Shown one piece after another: positions 22,493 to 33,175 of a stretch of DNA of 64,000 nucleotides. Location of the stretch: positions 12,764,321 to 12,828,320 of the forward strand of contig NW_026262659.1 of NCBI RefSeq assembly GCF_021869535.1, in the 5' to 3' direction. The notes below the pieces were generated by a model. The model saw only the letters and a list, made by a program, of their open reading frames with translations, did not search any database and was not told where the DNA came from. The stretch comes from Mytilus californianus. Lineage: Eukaryota; Mollusca; Bivalvia; Mytilida; Mytilidae. Made by a program: the position numbers and the translations under genes. Position 1 is the first letter of the stretch. The number at the start of each line of letters is the position of its first letter.

Positions 22493-23126
22493 GTACGTCT
22501 GAACCAGTGACAACTCTACAACAGATTTAATCATCGGATCACCAGCAGTGATGGTGATACATGGCTGTGTACATTCTGTATATACAACTCGTCTAAACAT
22601 CAGCCCAACAATGTTAGATCTGTTTTTTTTGCTTTCGCAAATTTTTTATTCTTCCCTCGCCGGGATTCGAACTCATGCTACTGAGATAACTTGACACTAA
22701 ATCGTTAAGTAAAGATAATGTTAAAAACCGAAACGGTATTTGGAAAGCCAAACAATTTACCTCAATTTAGGATAGACTCTTTCGGTGGCCGGGTGTTACC
22801 TTTCCTCGTCAGTTTTAATCTAGCGTCGTAATACAGTACATGATATATAAGGCATGAAGATGGAATTGTTACAGATCAGCTGAAATATCTATTGTAAAGG
22901 ATCCTACAAATTAAAGCAAGATACAGTCACAGAAATAATTATATATGAGTTCGAATCCCGGCGAGGGAAGAACAAAAAATTTGCGAAAGCAAATTTACAG
23001 ATCTAACATTGTTGGGCTGATGTTTAGATGAGTTGTATATACAGAATGTACACAGCCATGTATCACCATCACTGCTGGTGATCCGATGGATAAATCTGTT
23101 GTAGAGTTGTCACTGGTTCAGACGTA

Positions 23127-23133
<7 letters not shown>
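22493..23133. mobile_element. inverted-repeat composite (arms 22493-22679 and 22946-23133)
   Basis: The ~187-bp arms are near-identical inverted copies. Each carries AAGTACGTCTGAACCAGTGA, ATCACCAGCAGTGATGGTGA, the S1 SINE 3' domain and its B-box region. The 266-bp centre holds a truncated S1 end, a ribozyme-array fragment (22729-22779) and the second copy of repeat X. No transposase is present. A related piece with one arm lies at 30705-30885. Confidence 0.85.
22729..22779 (-). repeat. retrozyme unit fragment
   Basis: AACCGAAACGGTATTTGGAA through ATTTAGGATAGACTC matches the part of the array unit just upstream of the ribozyme, in minus orientation. It stops at the outer strand of stem I and carries no ribozyme core. 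Confidence 0.85.

Positions 23134-23167
<34 letters not shown>
23128..23167. repeat. (TA)n microsatellite
   Basis: About 40 bases of TA at the right edge of the inverted-repeat composite. Confidence 0.95.
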
Positions 23168-23173
<6 letters not shown>

Positions 23174-24355
23174 TTTCAAAAGAGTATCCAATAATGAAAT
23201 AAATTGGTAAAATTTGTCATCATAATTCCTATAAGAAGGACAGTAGGCTCAACATTCTGAACATGTCTGCCCCTGTCGGATTTTAAGTTTGGTTAAAGGT
23301 CCAGTAGGTTCAGTGGAGAAGATTTATGTTAACGTTATAACGGACGACGATGACGACGGACAAAAAGTGATGAGAAAAACTCACTTGCCCCTTTTAACCT
23401 TAAAATATACTTAAGTATGTTAAATTGTGTTGTTTCTTGAAAAAAATATATATTTCATTTGGTTGTTCCGTTATTATGATAGTTGGTCAATTTAAATTCA
23501 ATGCATTCATTAAAAAACTTATTAAAGATACCAGGCTTATAATTTTGTGCACCAGACGTGTGTTTTGTCTTCATAAGACAGTGACAGTCGGATCTAAAGG
23601 TTAAAATGCCAAATCCAGTACGAAGTTGAAGAACAACATGATAAAGGCATATTCCAATTGCAGTTTATATTATATTTTGGACTCAGGAATCACTAACGAG
23701 ACAATACTTGCCTAAACGCGCATCTGCTGCAGTAAAATTAGTTTTTTAGCGTTTATTGATATTTCAGGATGTACACATCTGAGGAGCCAAAAATTACTGA
23801 TTTAAACTTTTTTCTTATTCAACTTTTGGGTTTATTTGACTGTAAAAAAGTAATTGAGGAAGAAAAAAATTGATATGGTGGCACTTCTTTTTTTTTCAGC
23901 TACGGCCATTTAAAAGTACCTCATTTGTACTGATTTTTCATTTTTTCCTCTTTTTACCCATTGTTGGGCTATTATCATAAAAAAAAATGATATGGGATGT
24001 ACATATTTATTGTAAAATCATTTCTTTGTACCCCTCATCTATTTTCTCGACATTTTGGCTGATGACACTTGTCAATTTTACTCACAAATTACTTATTGTA
24101 AGTATACAATTTTTCACAGAGTTTATTTTGATTATATATATTTTTAAAATTCATTAATGTTTTCCACTTGTATCACACTTTTTGGAAATAATTTCTGAAC
24201 GAGATTTCAACGAGACTGAAGCATCAGAAGAATACACCCTTAATTGAAATTAGGTTTTTATTTTTGAATCTGATTTTTATTGGCGCACTGTGTTTACGTA
24301 TTACTGATTGTACATCTAGGTCATAACATAAGAATATTACTTTATTTTTTTTCAG
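23168..24355. other. mostly featureless; short (GACGAC)n repeat-end fragment
   Basis: At about 23330-23400, ACGGACGACGATGACGACGG followed by GTGATGAGAAAAACTCACTTG is the 3' end of the modular repeat family seen at 35645-37728. Otherwise nothing recognised. The last ~12 bases are the pyrimidine-rich acceptor of the next exon. Confidence 0.5.
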
Positions 24356-24462
24356 ATATCTTGATGATGGAAGGGAATCTAAAGATGAAGGTGTCTTTGA
24401 TAAAAGGCTATAGAGATCAGTGGTTTGTGTTAACAGAGGATGGATTTCTAAAGCGCTTTAGC
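24356..24462 (+). CDS. PH-like domain gene, exon with strands 1-3 of the domain
   Basis: The acceptor TTTTTTTTCAG precedes 24356, and the exon ends AGC|GTATGT. Its frame reads MMEGNLKMKVSLIKGYRDQW and continues FVLTEDGFLKRFS. This is the start of a pleckstrin-homology-like domain: the G-x-L-x-x-K opening strand, basic residues that could contact phosphoinositides, and the W-F-V-L second strand. The exon begins one base into a codon, so a 5' exon is required (1541-1631 is a phase-compatible but weak candidate) unless the Met at 24364 is the start. PH domains usually recruit proteins to membrane phosphoinositides; binding here is not shown. The exon joins 25743-25793 in phase 0. I cannot name the gene. 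The joined exons give about 100 residues, roughly one PH domain, so it is either a PH-only protein or the 3' end of a larger one. Confidence 0.6.
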
Positions 24463-25742
24463 GTATGTATGGTGATGGCAAATCTCTTTCGAGTTTTATT
24501 TGACACTAACGTGACCACAACTGTTTTCGGTGATTGTGTTATATGTCTAACTACTTGGGGGTGTTAAACGACCTGAACTCGCACGGTCGGTTATAGGTCT
24601 TGATTAGGATGCTTGTAATATATTTTGAATGTATAACGTTGTTGCTTCCTTTTTTGTTCTTTGGCCTCAGAGCACATTTATTTCGTAGTGCATTTCTTTT
24701 AGACAAAAAAAAAAAAACGCAAGTAAAAAAATTGCACCTGCTCTATCCAAAAAAGATTTTCACAGTGTAGTGTACTACCTTTGGAACAAATTACATCAAA
24801 ATTATAGAAAAATCTATCGGTTCAACTCAATATATCAGTAATAACCCGGTTGATTGATTGTTCGAACGCATTGAGCTTTCTATCTTCAATCAAGCGATTC
24901 AATCACTGCTTTTTTCAATATTGTTTTTACGGCGTTCTAAGTATTATATCTTAGATTCTGAACAAACCTGATACCAACTACAATAAAAATCAAAACATGT
25001 GGTATTGTTGACATTGAGACATCTATCAACCTGATAACGACACAAAACGGAAGTAAGTTAATACAGGTCACCACATAGCTTTCAACAATGAGTAAAACCC
25101 TTACCGTATAGTCCGCTTATAAAAGTCCCGACGAGATACTTTCCATAGTAGTTAAGACTATCTTTTAATTAATTGTTTTTTTAAATACAATATTCATGAG
25201 AATAAATTCCGCAAGACAAATATGAAAGCACGTCTGATCGTTTGACATATTGATAAATTACAAAAAAAAGAAACCATTCTTAATGGACAAAAATACTTCT
25301 CGTTGGGATCTTTTATGTGTGTAAGGATAACATTGGTTAACGTAGATAAATAAAGGAACAGAGCAAGTCAGGTTCTAAAATAATGTATGAAAAAATTACG
25401 ATAATGACAAGACAGGTTGTGAATTATTCCACAATAAAGGTGACCGGTTTGCAATAAATGAAAAATTTAACTATCTTATTTTAAATGTGTTTGTATATTC
25501 CTGCTTTTATTTTATACTTGTACTAGAACAAGTAGAAGTACTAGAAAGAGTTAACAGTGACAACCGATAAAATGTGTTTAAGCGATATTTCTGTTAAGCA
25601 TGTGGTGATATTTTTACATCAGCTCGCTAAGGAAATTTATGTTCGATTTATTACTGTATGGTGTGGAAAGGATCAGGTTGTTAACTGTTTGATATAAAAG
25701 ATAACTCATATTCTATATTAAATCGATTATTTTATGTTACAG
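24463..25742 (+). other. intron 1 of the PH-like gene
   Basis: Bounded by GTATGT and TTATGTTACAG. It contains dispersed repeat R1 (24996-25135) and an A13 run near 24705. Nothing else recognised. Confidence 0.55.
24996..25135 (+). repeat. dispersed mollusc repeat R1, forward copy
   Basis: ATGTGGTATTGTTGACATTG followed by AATACAGGTCACCACATAGC, TTCAACAATGAGTAAAACCC and GCTTATAAAAGTCCCGACG. Same family as 2838-2941 and 57082-57210. Confidence 0.7.
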
Positions 25743-25793
25743 GAAAAACCAATTAAGGAAAACAAGAAACCTAGGGATCAAATTATGTTACTG
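25743..25793 (+). CDS. PH-like domain gene, 51-bp exon
   Basis: Acceptor TTATGTTACAG and donor CTG|GTATGT bound exactly 17 codons in phase 0, reading EKPIKENKKPRDQIMLL. In a PH domain this is the basic loop between strands 3 and 4 and the start of strand 4 (the I-x-L spacing). It joins the previous exon (GFLKRFS) and the next (LSDISVKKDLVSFRV) without breaking the frame, which is the main support for it. Confidence 0.6.
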
Positions 25794-26916
25794 GTATGTA
25801 TTTAAACTGTTAACTATACATACAAGTTCCACCAAGTATGTATATTGATAAGTTCCCACTCACTGTTGTACACATACAGTAAAAATAATAAATACGAAAA
25901 GTAGTAAATCAGATATTGAGTGTTGGGGATGTCTTCAGCAATACATCTTAGACTCATAACTTCTAAAAGAGCTGAACGAAGGATTTATAATTCGATGATT
26001 TGTACATTTAACCATTTTACTTTTGAGCTTTATAATTAGTAATTGAACATAAGTTACATGCACAGTCACTGGATTGTAAAAATAGAAAAGTCGAGTTAAA
26101 AGTAAAGGTTTAAATTGTCACATAAGTTTTAGTATGCAGAAGCGCTATTGTGTGATATACTATCGCTGGACATGTTTCAACAACCAGCTTAAACAGGCAT
26201 TTATAACATGTCGGTTGTTGTTGGGAACTGTTGGGATTCGTTTAACTGATTCTTTGGATTCCTATATAGTGTTTTGTGGATTATTGTTTTCGTCTCTTAT
26301 TTTGACCTTGTTATCTTTCTTGTTTCATCCTATGATTTTTACTGCCCATTTGGTATCACTGAACTATTTTCAGTACAATTAATTATCTAACGTTTGACTG
26401 TAACTTCACTGTAGTTGCTTTACTTCAATAAGTGTAGTCCTTTGAAAGTTGAAGTTGAAAATTTTTGAGAGAGGCAAAAAAGTTCTATAACATTATAGAA
26501 AGAAACACTGCGAAAACCTCAATCTGAAAATGTCACAAAGCCTAATTAATTGAATCTTGTATCAATAAACAACAAAAAGTCTATTTACTCACTATAGAAC
26601 AATGTGTGAAAATGGTTTAGATTGTTTCAAAGAATGCAAAAATTTAACAGTTCGGTCACTGTAAAATATTTGAATAATAGTCAGCCATCGTTTATATAAA
26701 GGTGCTGAATTTATTTGGAGAGAAAAAGATTTATAGTAAAACATGCATTATCATTCTACTTTACCCCCGGCTCATATTATATTACTCTTCATGGAAACGC
26801 CTGATCATGCCAGCTCTTTATTCAATACAACTAATGGTAGTTATGTACATGATGTCATTGGTTACGACTTTTAATTCAAAATTTAAAAGAAAATAGTAAT
26901 AGAAGTATAATAAATT

Positions 26917-27053
26917 AAATTTCACATAGCTGAGGGGGTGATACAGCAGATTTTATCCTCGAAAAAGCATTGTCAACCTTGGCTTCGCCTCGGTTGGCAA
27001 TATTTTCTCGGCGTAACAATCTGCTCTATCACCCTCTCAGCTATATGTTATTT
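26917..27053. repeat. hairpin H2
   Basis: Arms 26917-26979 and 26993-27053 pair with a few mismatches (CATAGCTGAGGGGGTGATA against TATCACCCTCTCAGCTATATG). The loop is TTGGCTTCGCCTC. A partial copy with the loop and right arm lies at 63642-63716. Confidence 0.85.
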
Positions 27054-27666
27054 ATAGATTGTTGCAAAGCATCAAAACGGAATAAACCAACCGTAAAATG
27101 TGTTGTGTTTTAATTCAACAACGATTATTTCGGTTACTTTCATCCCTCTTTTACATGTGAAATTTAAAGATGCACACAAACGTCAGATTCAGAATGCACA
27201 TATAATTTTTCAGAGAAGAATGAAAGCAATGTATATGTCGTATTAAATGTCATTAGATTTGCGCGGGTTTTCATAAATTACATGCAACATAAATTCATAA
27301 AATTAACGCCGAAATAAAATTATCCTACAAAGACTTTATAAAATAAAAAAATATTAATCAGATATAGGACAGTGAAGAAATGTCGTTTTGCACGAAATTT
27401 GGTGTTAAAATCTGTTTCTCTGATGATTTTGAGAAGATATGCAAACAAATGTAGTTCTTTTTTCAAATGATCTGCACAAAGATGTGTCCTTTTTATGAAA
27501 CGTCATCAGGCATGGTCACCTCTTTTTCATGACATCACTACAGTGAAATTCACAGGAAAGCAAAAAATATCAACGTCATAGTTGATTTTGACCAATGAAG
27601 AAATGAGTTCAAACGAACCACAAGTTGATTAAAAATAGATTATACCACAGCATCAAGTATGATACT

Positions 27667-27836
27667 TATAGGTTTCATAACGAGTGAAAATTGGATATAG
27701 CTTGATATCAACTCGAGTGATTTAATTTCAATATAATAATAAACGAGCCTTCGGCGAGTTTATTATTACTATTTAAATTAAATGACGAGTGTTGATATCA
27801 AGCGATATCCAATCCTTACGAGTTGTTGAACCTATA
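27667..27836. repeat. hairpin H3
   Basis: Arms of ~78 bp (27667-27744 and 27756-27836), loop containing GAGCCTTCGGCGAG. Related sequence recurs in the other orientation at 49393-49503 and as a partial arm near 46510-46545. Confidence 0.88.
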
Positions 27837-27950
27837 CTTCTTATGGTCAACACTCTTATTGTGTTAGATGAAAAAAATCCGCGAATCCTTGATCTAGTCT
27901 TTTGCACATACATGTATCAGTATGACGTCATATGTCCTTTTTTCGGCATC
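27837..27950. repeat. H3-associated flank, copy 1
   Basis: TTATGGTCAACACTCTTATT through GTCTTTTGCACATACATG is an inverted copy of 46412-46512. The hairpin and its flank therefore form one dispersed element. Confidence 0.75.
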
Positions 27951-28039
27951 GAACTTTAACATCAGACATTTTAAAAAAATTTGTACACTTCAGAATGTAA
28001 TAAAATTTAACAAAAAGAAGATTTCCAGGTGGAAAGTAT

Positions 28040-28270
28040 GAGTGTTTTGTATGTTATTGAAGAAATAACATATGTCTGTTGCCTTGGACGAAATGTACAT
28101 CGTCTTAACCTTTGAAAGTTATCAATGACCTAACGAATAGCCAATGTAAATTTCGTAATATCGTCTCATGATGCTTGAAAAAAGCCAATCAAATTATCGC
28201 AGTTTTCGTATCACCTTGCTGTGTGATACGAGATATCATATTTCTTCATGCAAGAAATCGATTACAGGCC
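28040..28270 (+). repeat. dispersed repeat R4, copy 1
   Basis: CTTTGAAAGTTATCAATGAC through GTGTGATACGAGATATC matches the reverse complement of 40600-40860. The class is unknown. Confidence 0.75.
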
Positions 28271-29529
28271 TCAACCATAAGAGAAAATATGTATCAACTC
28301 CAGTTAGTTAAATTTCAAATTCAAAAAACGAGGCTCTCCGAGCGTTTCAAATATTTAAAATTTAACTGTCGAGATTGGATACATATCGTGTTGCAAGAGA
28401 TTTAGTGGTTGAATCTGTTCATCTAATGATATACAGACGATATACACGACGATCTTATTCCTTATTCTTGCAAAAAGATGTGTTCTTTCTTTGTGACGTC
28501 ATCAGGCATGGTTGACTTTTTTCATGTCGGCAGAATAGGAAATTCAGAGGAAGGCAAGAAAATTTGATGTCATAATCGAATTTTGACCAATGAAGAACTG
28601 AGATCAAACAACGTTGGTTAAATAAAAATAATTAACAGGTCAGGAGCAAAAAAAAAAAAAACAAAAAAATTGGGTAAGAATTAGAAAAATAAATAAATAT
28701 CGTATTGCATGATATTTGGTGGTGGAATCTGTTTCTGTCGCTTTCAGCAGCCACTTTGGTTCAATTTTGCTAAAACAAGATAAGAAACATCGCTGATGAA
28801 TTATTCACTTGCAAGTGAACAATTCGACCTCTTTGAATCCGTATTCATGTAACCTGCAATTCAACCCATGAGCTAGAGATTGGTTACGCATGTATTAGTC
28901 GTGTTCAGCCATTAAAAGGAAAAGAATGTCAACATTGAAAGTAAAACAAAGCCTAAGACAGGTATGTCAAAGGTGAACCATTTCGTTCATTGATTCGATC
29001 CAAAGGTAAAATCAATGATTAACTTTTTTTAACCTATAACATGAAATCAAACATGAGGTCGCTATCTATTTATATTTATGTTTATGTTTATATCGGGTTA
29101 TGTGACCGTCGGCAGACTTCTGATGTCATCTCGATGGTTAATTAGATGACGTCTAGACTAAAGTACACACGAAATGCTGATATATATATTATCGAGTACA
29201 TGCATTGTTAGCTGTTTATTTCAGACTTATTGTAATTAGGATATAAGTTTTAGTATGTTATAAATCAAATATGAGAATTTGAGTCAAATCGATGAACATG
29301 AATTTGACAGCTAGTGCCCCTTTAAGTGCTACAAAAGATTGTACATTATGCTTTAAAATTTTAATTCAAATATTACCAAACAAGATACGTTGTACCGTAT
29401 CCGAACCAGAACAATTCTATACCTAGTGACTACACGCTCTGTCTTTTTGTCGTATTTCTATTTGACATAATGTTTTTCTTCAACTCATTGTTTGTATTGC
29501 TCCTATGGTTTCTAATACACCTTTTTCAG

Positions 29530-29608
29530 CTTTCAGATATTTCTGTAAAGAAAGACCTCGTTTCCTTCAGAGTTACATCAGCAAATAACAATGTTTTTCG
29601 TCTGAGAG
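29530..29608 (+). CDS. PH-like domain gene, exon with strands 4-6
   Basis: Acceptor CCTTTTTCAG, donor AGAG|GTAAGT. Continuing the frame of the previous exon gives LSDISVKKDLVSFRVTSANN followed by NVFRLR. The S-F-R-V and V-F-R-L strands with a polar loop between them match the middle of a PH domain. The exon is 79 bp and ends in phase 1. Confidence 0.6.
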
Positions 29609-30629
29609 GTAAGTAATGTTCGAATATAAATAATCTGAAATACATGTAACAGGGAAAAAAATGTTTGCACACAAAATATCGTTTATAGGCTAATGTTTTT
29701 TGTTTTTTTTTTTTGTTGTTTTTTTTTTGGGAGGGGAGGAGGGAATGGGGAAAAAGAACTACTAAACAATCTCTGAAGTCTTTTTGTGTGGTATGCAAGA
29801 CATATCATCCTTATTATTTTATTTCTTTTGAATTATAATTCGAACTTCTAAAGGCATAGTGTACATTCATATTTTATGAAAGTTTACCTTTGTTGCTTTG
29901 ATAAGAAAAATGCTGGTACATATTATATTTTTATAAACTCAAAATCTCTTAAATTCTGCTTCAGCGGAACTTTATTTTTAATTAAGAACCAACAAAAGTA
30001 TACCAACAATAAAGTTCCGCTTAAGGAGACCGGCATGGCCGGCCGAAAGCTCAGGATTATTATATATATATATACTACATGTAGAACACACCCGCGACAT
30101 CGCGTATCCGTGACTCAATTAAGAACCTATGCCTTATTTACACCTGTATTCTGGATTTTAATTCACTTTCACTAATACGTGTAAACAGTATTCAATTACG
30201 GGTTTTATACAGTTTTAGGACAATTATATGTTAAGAAGGAATGTATATATACCCTTTTTGGTTTAGTATTTTAAATCTTAATTTTTGATTTTTGAATAAA
30301 TAGTATTAAAATTAAGGGCTTTTAATACCCATGTGACACAGGTGCTCCGATAACGTAGGAATTTACGAACGAAGAAAAGAATAAGACATGTACTATTGGT
30401 ATCGGTATCGGATTCGACCCGTAACTTGTTAATTATTGGTAATATTAATTAAGTGGAAAACAAAAGGGACTGGAATGGTGTAATTTTTAATCAACACCAT
30501 TGTCCTATATTAGTTATATATAGAGAGTTAACTCGTCATTATTACGTTATGACGGCTAACAAATTGGATTACGTCGTTTTAGTATTATATATATAGCAAT
30601 TTTTTTTTTGTTCTTCTTATATATATATA

Positions 30630-30885
30630 AAGGGCTAGAAAATCAACCTAACGATGTTAGAGTAGATCTGATTCTTTACTTCCTCCCCGAGCGGGATATA
30701 TATATCGTCTAAACATCAGCCCAACAATGTTAGATCTGTAAATTCGCTAACATTGTTGGGCTGATGTTTAGAGTTGTATATACAAAATGTACACAGCCAT
30801 ATATCACCATCACTGCTGGTAATCCGATGGATAAATCTGTTGTAGAGTTGTCACTGGTTCAGACGTACTTATATATATGTACATA
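30630..30885. mobile_element. SINE fragments S2 (reverse) and S1 with hairpin
   Basis: 30630-30695 is a reverse fragment of the S2 SINE (AATCAACCTAACGATGTTAG and the CCCCGAGCGGG end). 30705-30775 has AACATCAGCCCAACAATGTT and its reverse complement 40 bases later, forming a hairpin. 30776-30885 matches the arm of the composite at 23030-23130. Confidence 0.75.
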
Positions 30886-30892
30886 TATATAT

Positions 30893-31590
30893 ATCTAAAT
30901 TGAAAACAACGTTCAAACTTATGATTGCGTTGGATAAAAACCGCAATTTTTATACGTGTGCTTGCAAAACAAATTTCTTGTTAGAGGGGTCTAAATACAG
31001 CACAAACAACATTTTCCAAAAGACCAAAAAAGTGAAAAAGTATATTTTAACAAAACGCATTTGACTAACAGGTCGAACAACAAATGTTCTTAAACCCTGC
31101 TGACTGCCATTGGCGATTGCCAAATAAACGGATCACCGATGTAATAAATGGATCTTAATTATAAATTTAATACTAAACAGAAAACAATAAACTAGCGGAA
31201 AAGATGGTATACCGCAAACAAAAGGTGCAAAGGTTTTTGTACACCATATCCGGATTTCGACAATTAATGTCTCTTCAGTGATGTTAGGAATCGAAACGGT
31301 ATTTGGAAAGCCATACAATTTACCTTAATTAAGGATAGACTCTTTAATTTTGAGGAGTCAAAATAGGATGAACGGATCATATAATGCCGAAGGCAAATAT
31401 GATACAAGCCCAAACGAAAAAATATAAAAAAATCTAAATTGAAAACAACGTTCAAACCTATGATTGCATTGGATAAAAACCGCAATTTTTATACGTGTGC
31501 ATGCAAAACAAATTTCTTGTTAGGGGTCTAAATACAGCACAAACAACGTTTTCCAAAAGACCAAAAAAGTGAAAAAGTATATTTTAACAC
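30893..31590 (-). repeat. hammerhead retrozyme-like array, block C (minus strand)
   Basis: About 1.3 units in minus orientation, with the conserved CTAAATTGAAAACAACG start at 30895 and again at 31434 (period ~539). It begins and ends next to TA/CA tracts. Confidence 0.9.
31241..31284 (-). ncRNA. type I hammerhead ribozyme motif, copy C1
   Basis: Complete core on the minus strand with stem III ATCCGGAT. The outer strands are GATT upstream and AACC downstream, which do not pair fully. Confidence 0.82.
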
Positions 31591-31615
31591 ACACATATAT
31601 ATATATATATATATA

Positions 31616-31775
31616 GTTAGAAGAGGGGATAAGGCGTCTGCACAATGCTAGGCGGTGTTGTCGTAGAAGTTAGAAATAAAAAGTGCAGGTTCCAGCCCCG
31701 CTCGGGGAGGAATTAAAGAATCAGATCTACTCTAACATCGTTAGGTTGATTTTCTAGGCACTTTATATATATACT
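31616..31775 (+). mobile_element. tRNA-derived SINE, family S2, copy 1
   Basis: GGGGATAAGGCGTCTGCACA (D-arm/A-box-like) and GTGCAGGTTCCAGCCCCGCT (B-box-like) lie ~70 bases apart, as in a class II tRNA. The tail CAGATCTACTCTAACATCGT ... TTAGGTTGATTTTCTAGGCA is homologous to the tail of family S1. Confidence 0.72.
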
Positions 31776-31983
31776 GAACAGAGGCAGACAAATACATATA
31801 TAAATTAACAGTGAGTGTATGCTTCTAAAAATAGATTAGCATCCTGTAATTATACTGAAGAGATGAGTAGATGATAATTCCTGTACACTTAAAAATACTT
31901 CGTGTATTGTGTCAGATGGCCTTGTTTAATTCCTACGAGGAGGTAACACCTCCCGAAACGAAAGCTGATTTTTTTTATCAGCT

Positions 31984-32160
31984 ATAGTTAGAGGAGGGGA
32001 TAAGGCGTCTGCGCAATGCTAGGAGGTGTTGTCGTAGAAGTGATCAATAAAAAGTGCAGGTTCCAGCCCCGCTCGTGTAGGAAGTAAAGAATCAGATCTA
32101 CTCTTACATCGTTAGGTTGATTTTTCTAGGCACTTTATATATATACTGAACAGAGGCAAA
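31984..32160 (+). mobile_element. tRNA-derived SINE, family S2, copy 2
   Basis: A second direct copy with the same head and tail (GGCGTCTGCGCAATGCTAGG, GTGCAGGTTCCAGCCCCGCT). Both copies are followed by CACTTTATATATATACTGAA and CAGAGGCA, so a larger ~369-bp segment may have been duplicated. Confidence 0.72.
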
Positions 32161-32164
32161 CATA

Positions 32165-32215
32165 TATATATAGTTAGTTATTTAGTTAATATATATATAT
32201 ATATATATATATATT
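32165..32215. repeat. (TA)n-rich tract before block D
   Basis: TA-rich with GTTAGTTATTTAGTTA in the middle. It directly precedes the first unit of block D. Confidence 0.9.
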
Positions 32216-32276
32216 CAAGAGTCTATCCTAAATTGAGGTAAATTATATGGCCTTCCAAATACCGTTTCGATTCCTA

Positions 32277-32320
32277 ACATCACTGAAGAGACATGAATTG
32301 TCGAAATCCGGATATGGTGT
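32277..32320 (+). ncRNA. type I hammerhead ribozyme motif, copy D1
   Basis: Complete core; stem II is GACA-TGAAT-TGTC, with the change confined to the loop. Sense orientation in the PH-like gene intron. Confidence 0.84.
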
Positions 32321-32815
32321 ACAAATTTTTGCACCTCATGTTTGCGGTATACCATCTTTTCCGCAAGTTTATTGTTTTTTGTTTGGTAATAATTCAATAA
32401 TAAGATCTGTTTTGTTACATCTTGTGATCCGTTTATTTGGCAATCGCCAATGGCAGTCAGCAGGGTTTAAGAACATTTGTTGTTCGACCTGCCAGTCAAA
32501 TGCGTTTTGTTAAAATATACTTTTTCACTCATTCGGTCTTTTGGAAAATGTTGTTTGTGCTGTATTTAGGCCCCTTTACCAAGAAATTTGTTTTGCATGC
32601 ACACGTATAAAAATTGCGGTTTTTATCCAACGCAATCATAGGTTTGAACGTTGTTTTCAATTTAGACTTGTTTATATTTTTCCGTTTGAGCTTGTATTAT
32701 ATTTGCCTTCGGGTTTATATGATCCGTTCATCCTATTTTGACTCTTTCAAAATTCAAGAGTCTATCCTAAATTGAGGTAAATTATATGGCCTTCCAAATA
32801 CCGTTTCGATTCCTA

Positions 32816-32859
32816 ACATCACTGAAGAGACATGAATTGTCGAAATCCGGATATGGTGT
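32816..32859 (+). ncRNA. type I hammerhead ribozyme motif, copy D2
   Basis: Identical in core, stems and loop II to D1. Confidence 0.84.
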
Positions 32860-33175
32860 ACAAATTTTTGCACCTCATGTTTGCGGTATACCATCTTTTC
32901 CGCAAGTTTATTGTTTTCTGTTTGGTAATAATTTAATAATAATATCTGTTTTGTTACATCTTGTGATCCGTTGATTTGACAATCGCCAATGGCAGTCAGC
33001 AGGTTTTAAGAACATCAGTTGTTCGAACTGCTAGTCAAATACGTTTTGTTAAAATATACTTTTTCACTCATTTGGTCTTTTGGAAAATGTTGTTTGTGCT
33101 GTATTTAGACCCCTCTACCAAGAAATTTGTTTTACATGCACACGTATAAAAATTGCGGTTTTTATCCAACGCAAT

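Larger units (their letters stand above)
27360..28700. repeat. cluster of diverged direct repeats
   Basis: The segment ACGTCATCAGGCATGGT ... GATTTTGACCAATGAAGAA occurs near 27502-27602 and again near 28495-28597. A shorter module (GCACGAAATTTGGTG, GCAAGAGATTTAGTG and GCATGATATTTGGTG, each followed by ATCTGTT) occurs near 27390, 28392 and 28708. These are diverged direct copies around hairpin H3. Confidence 0.7.
25794..29529 (+). other. intron 2 of the PH-like gene
   Basis: Bounded by GTATGT and CCTTTTTCAG. It is filled with dispersed repeats and two strong hairpins (26917-27053 and 27667-27836), described separately. The short open frames inside look incidental. Confidence 0.55.

Noticed and set aside
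22560..23100. A second ribozyme in the TCACCAGCAGTGATGGTGA arm
   Set aside because: It forms a hairpin but lacks the CTGANGA and GAAA core boxes in either orientation.
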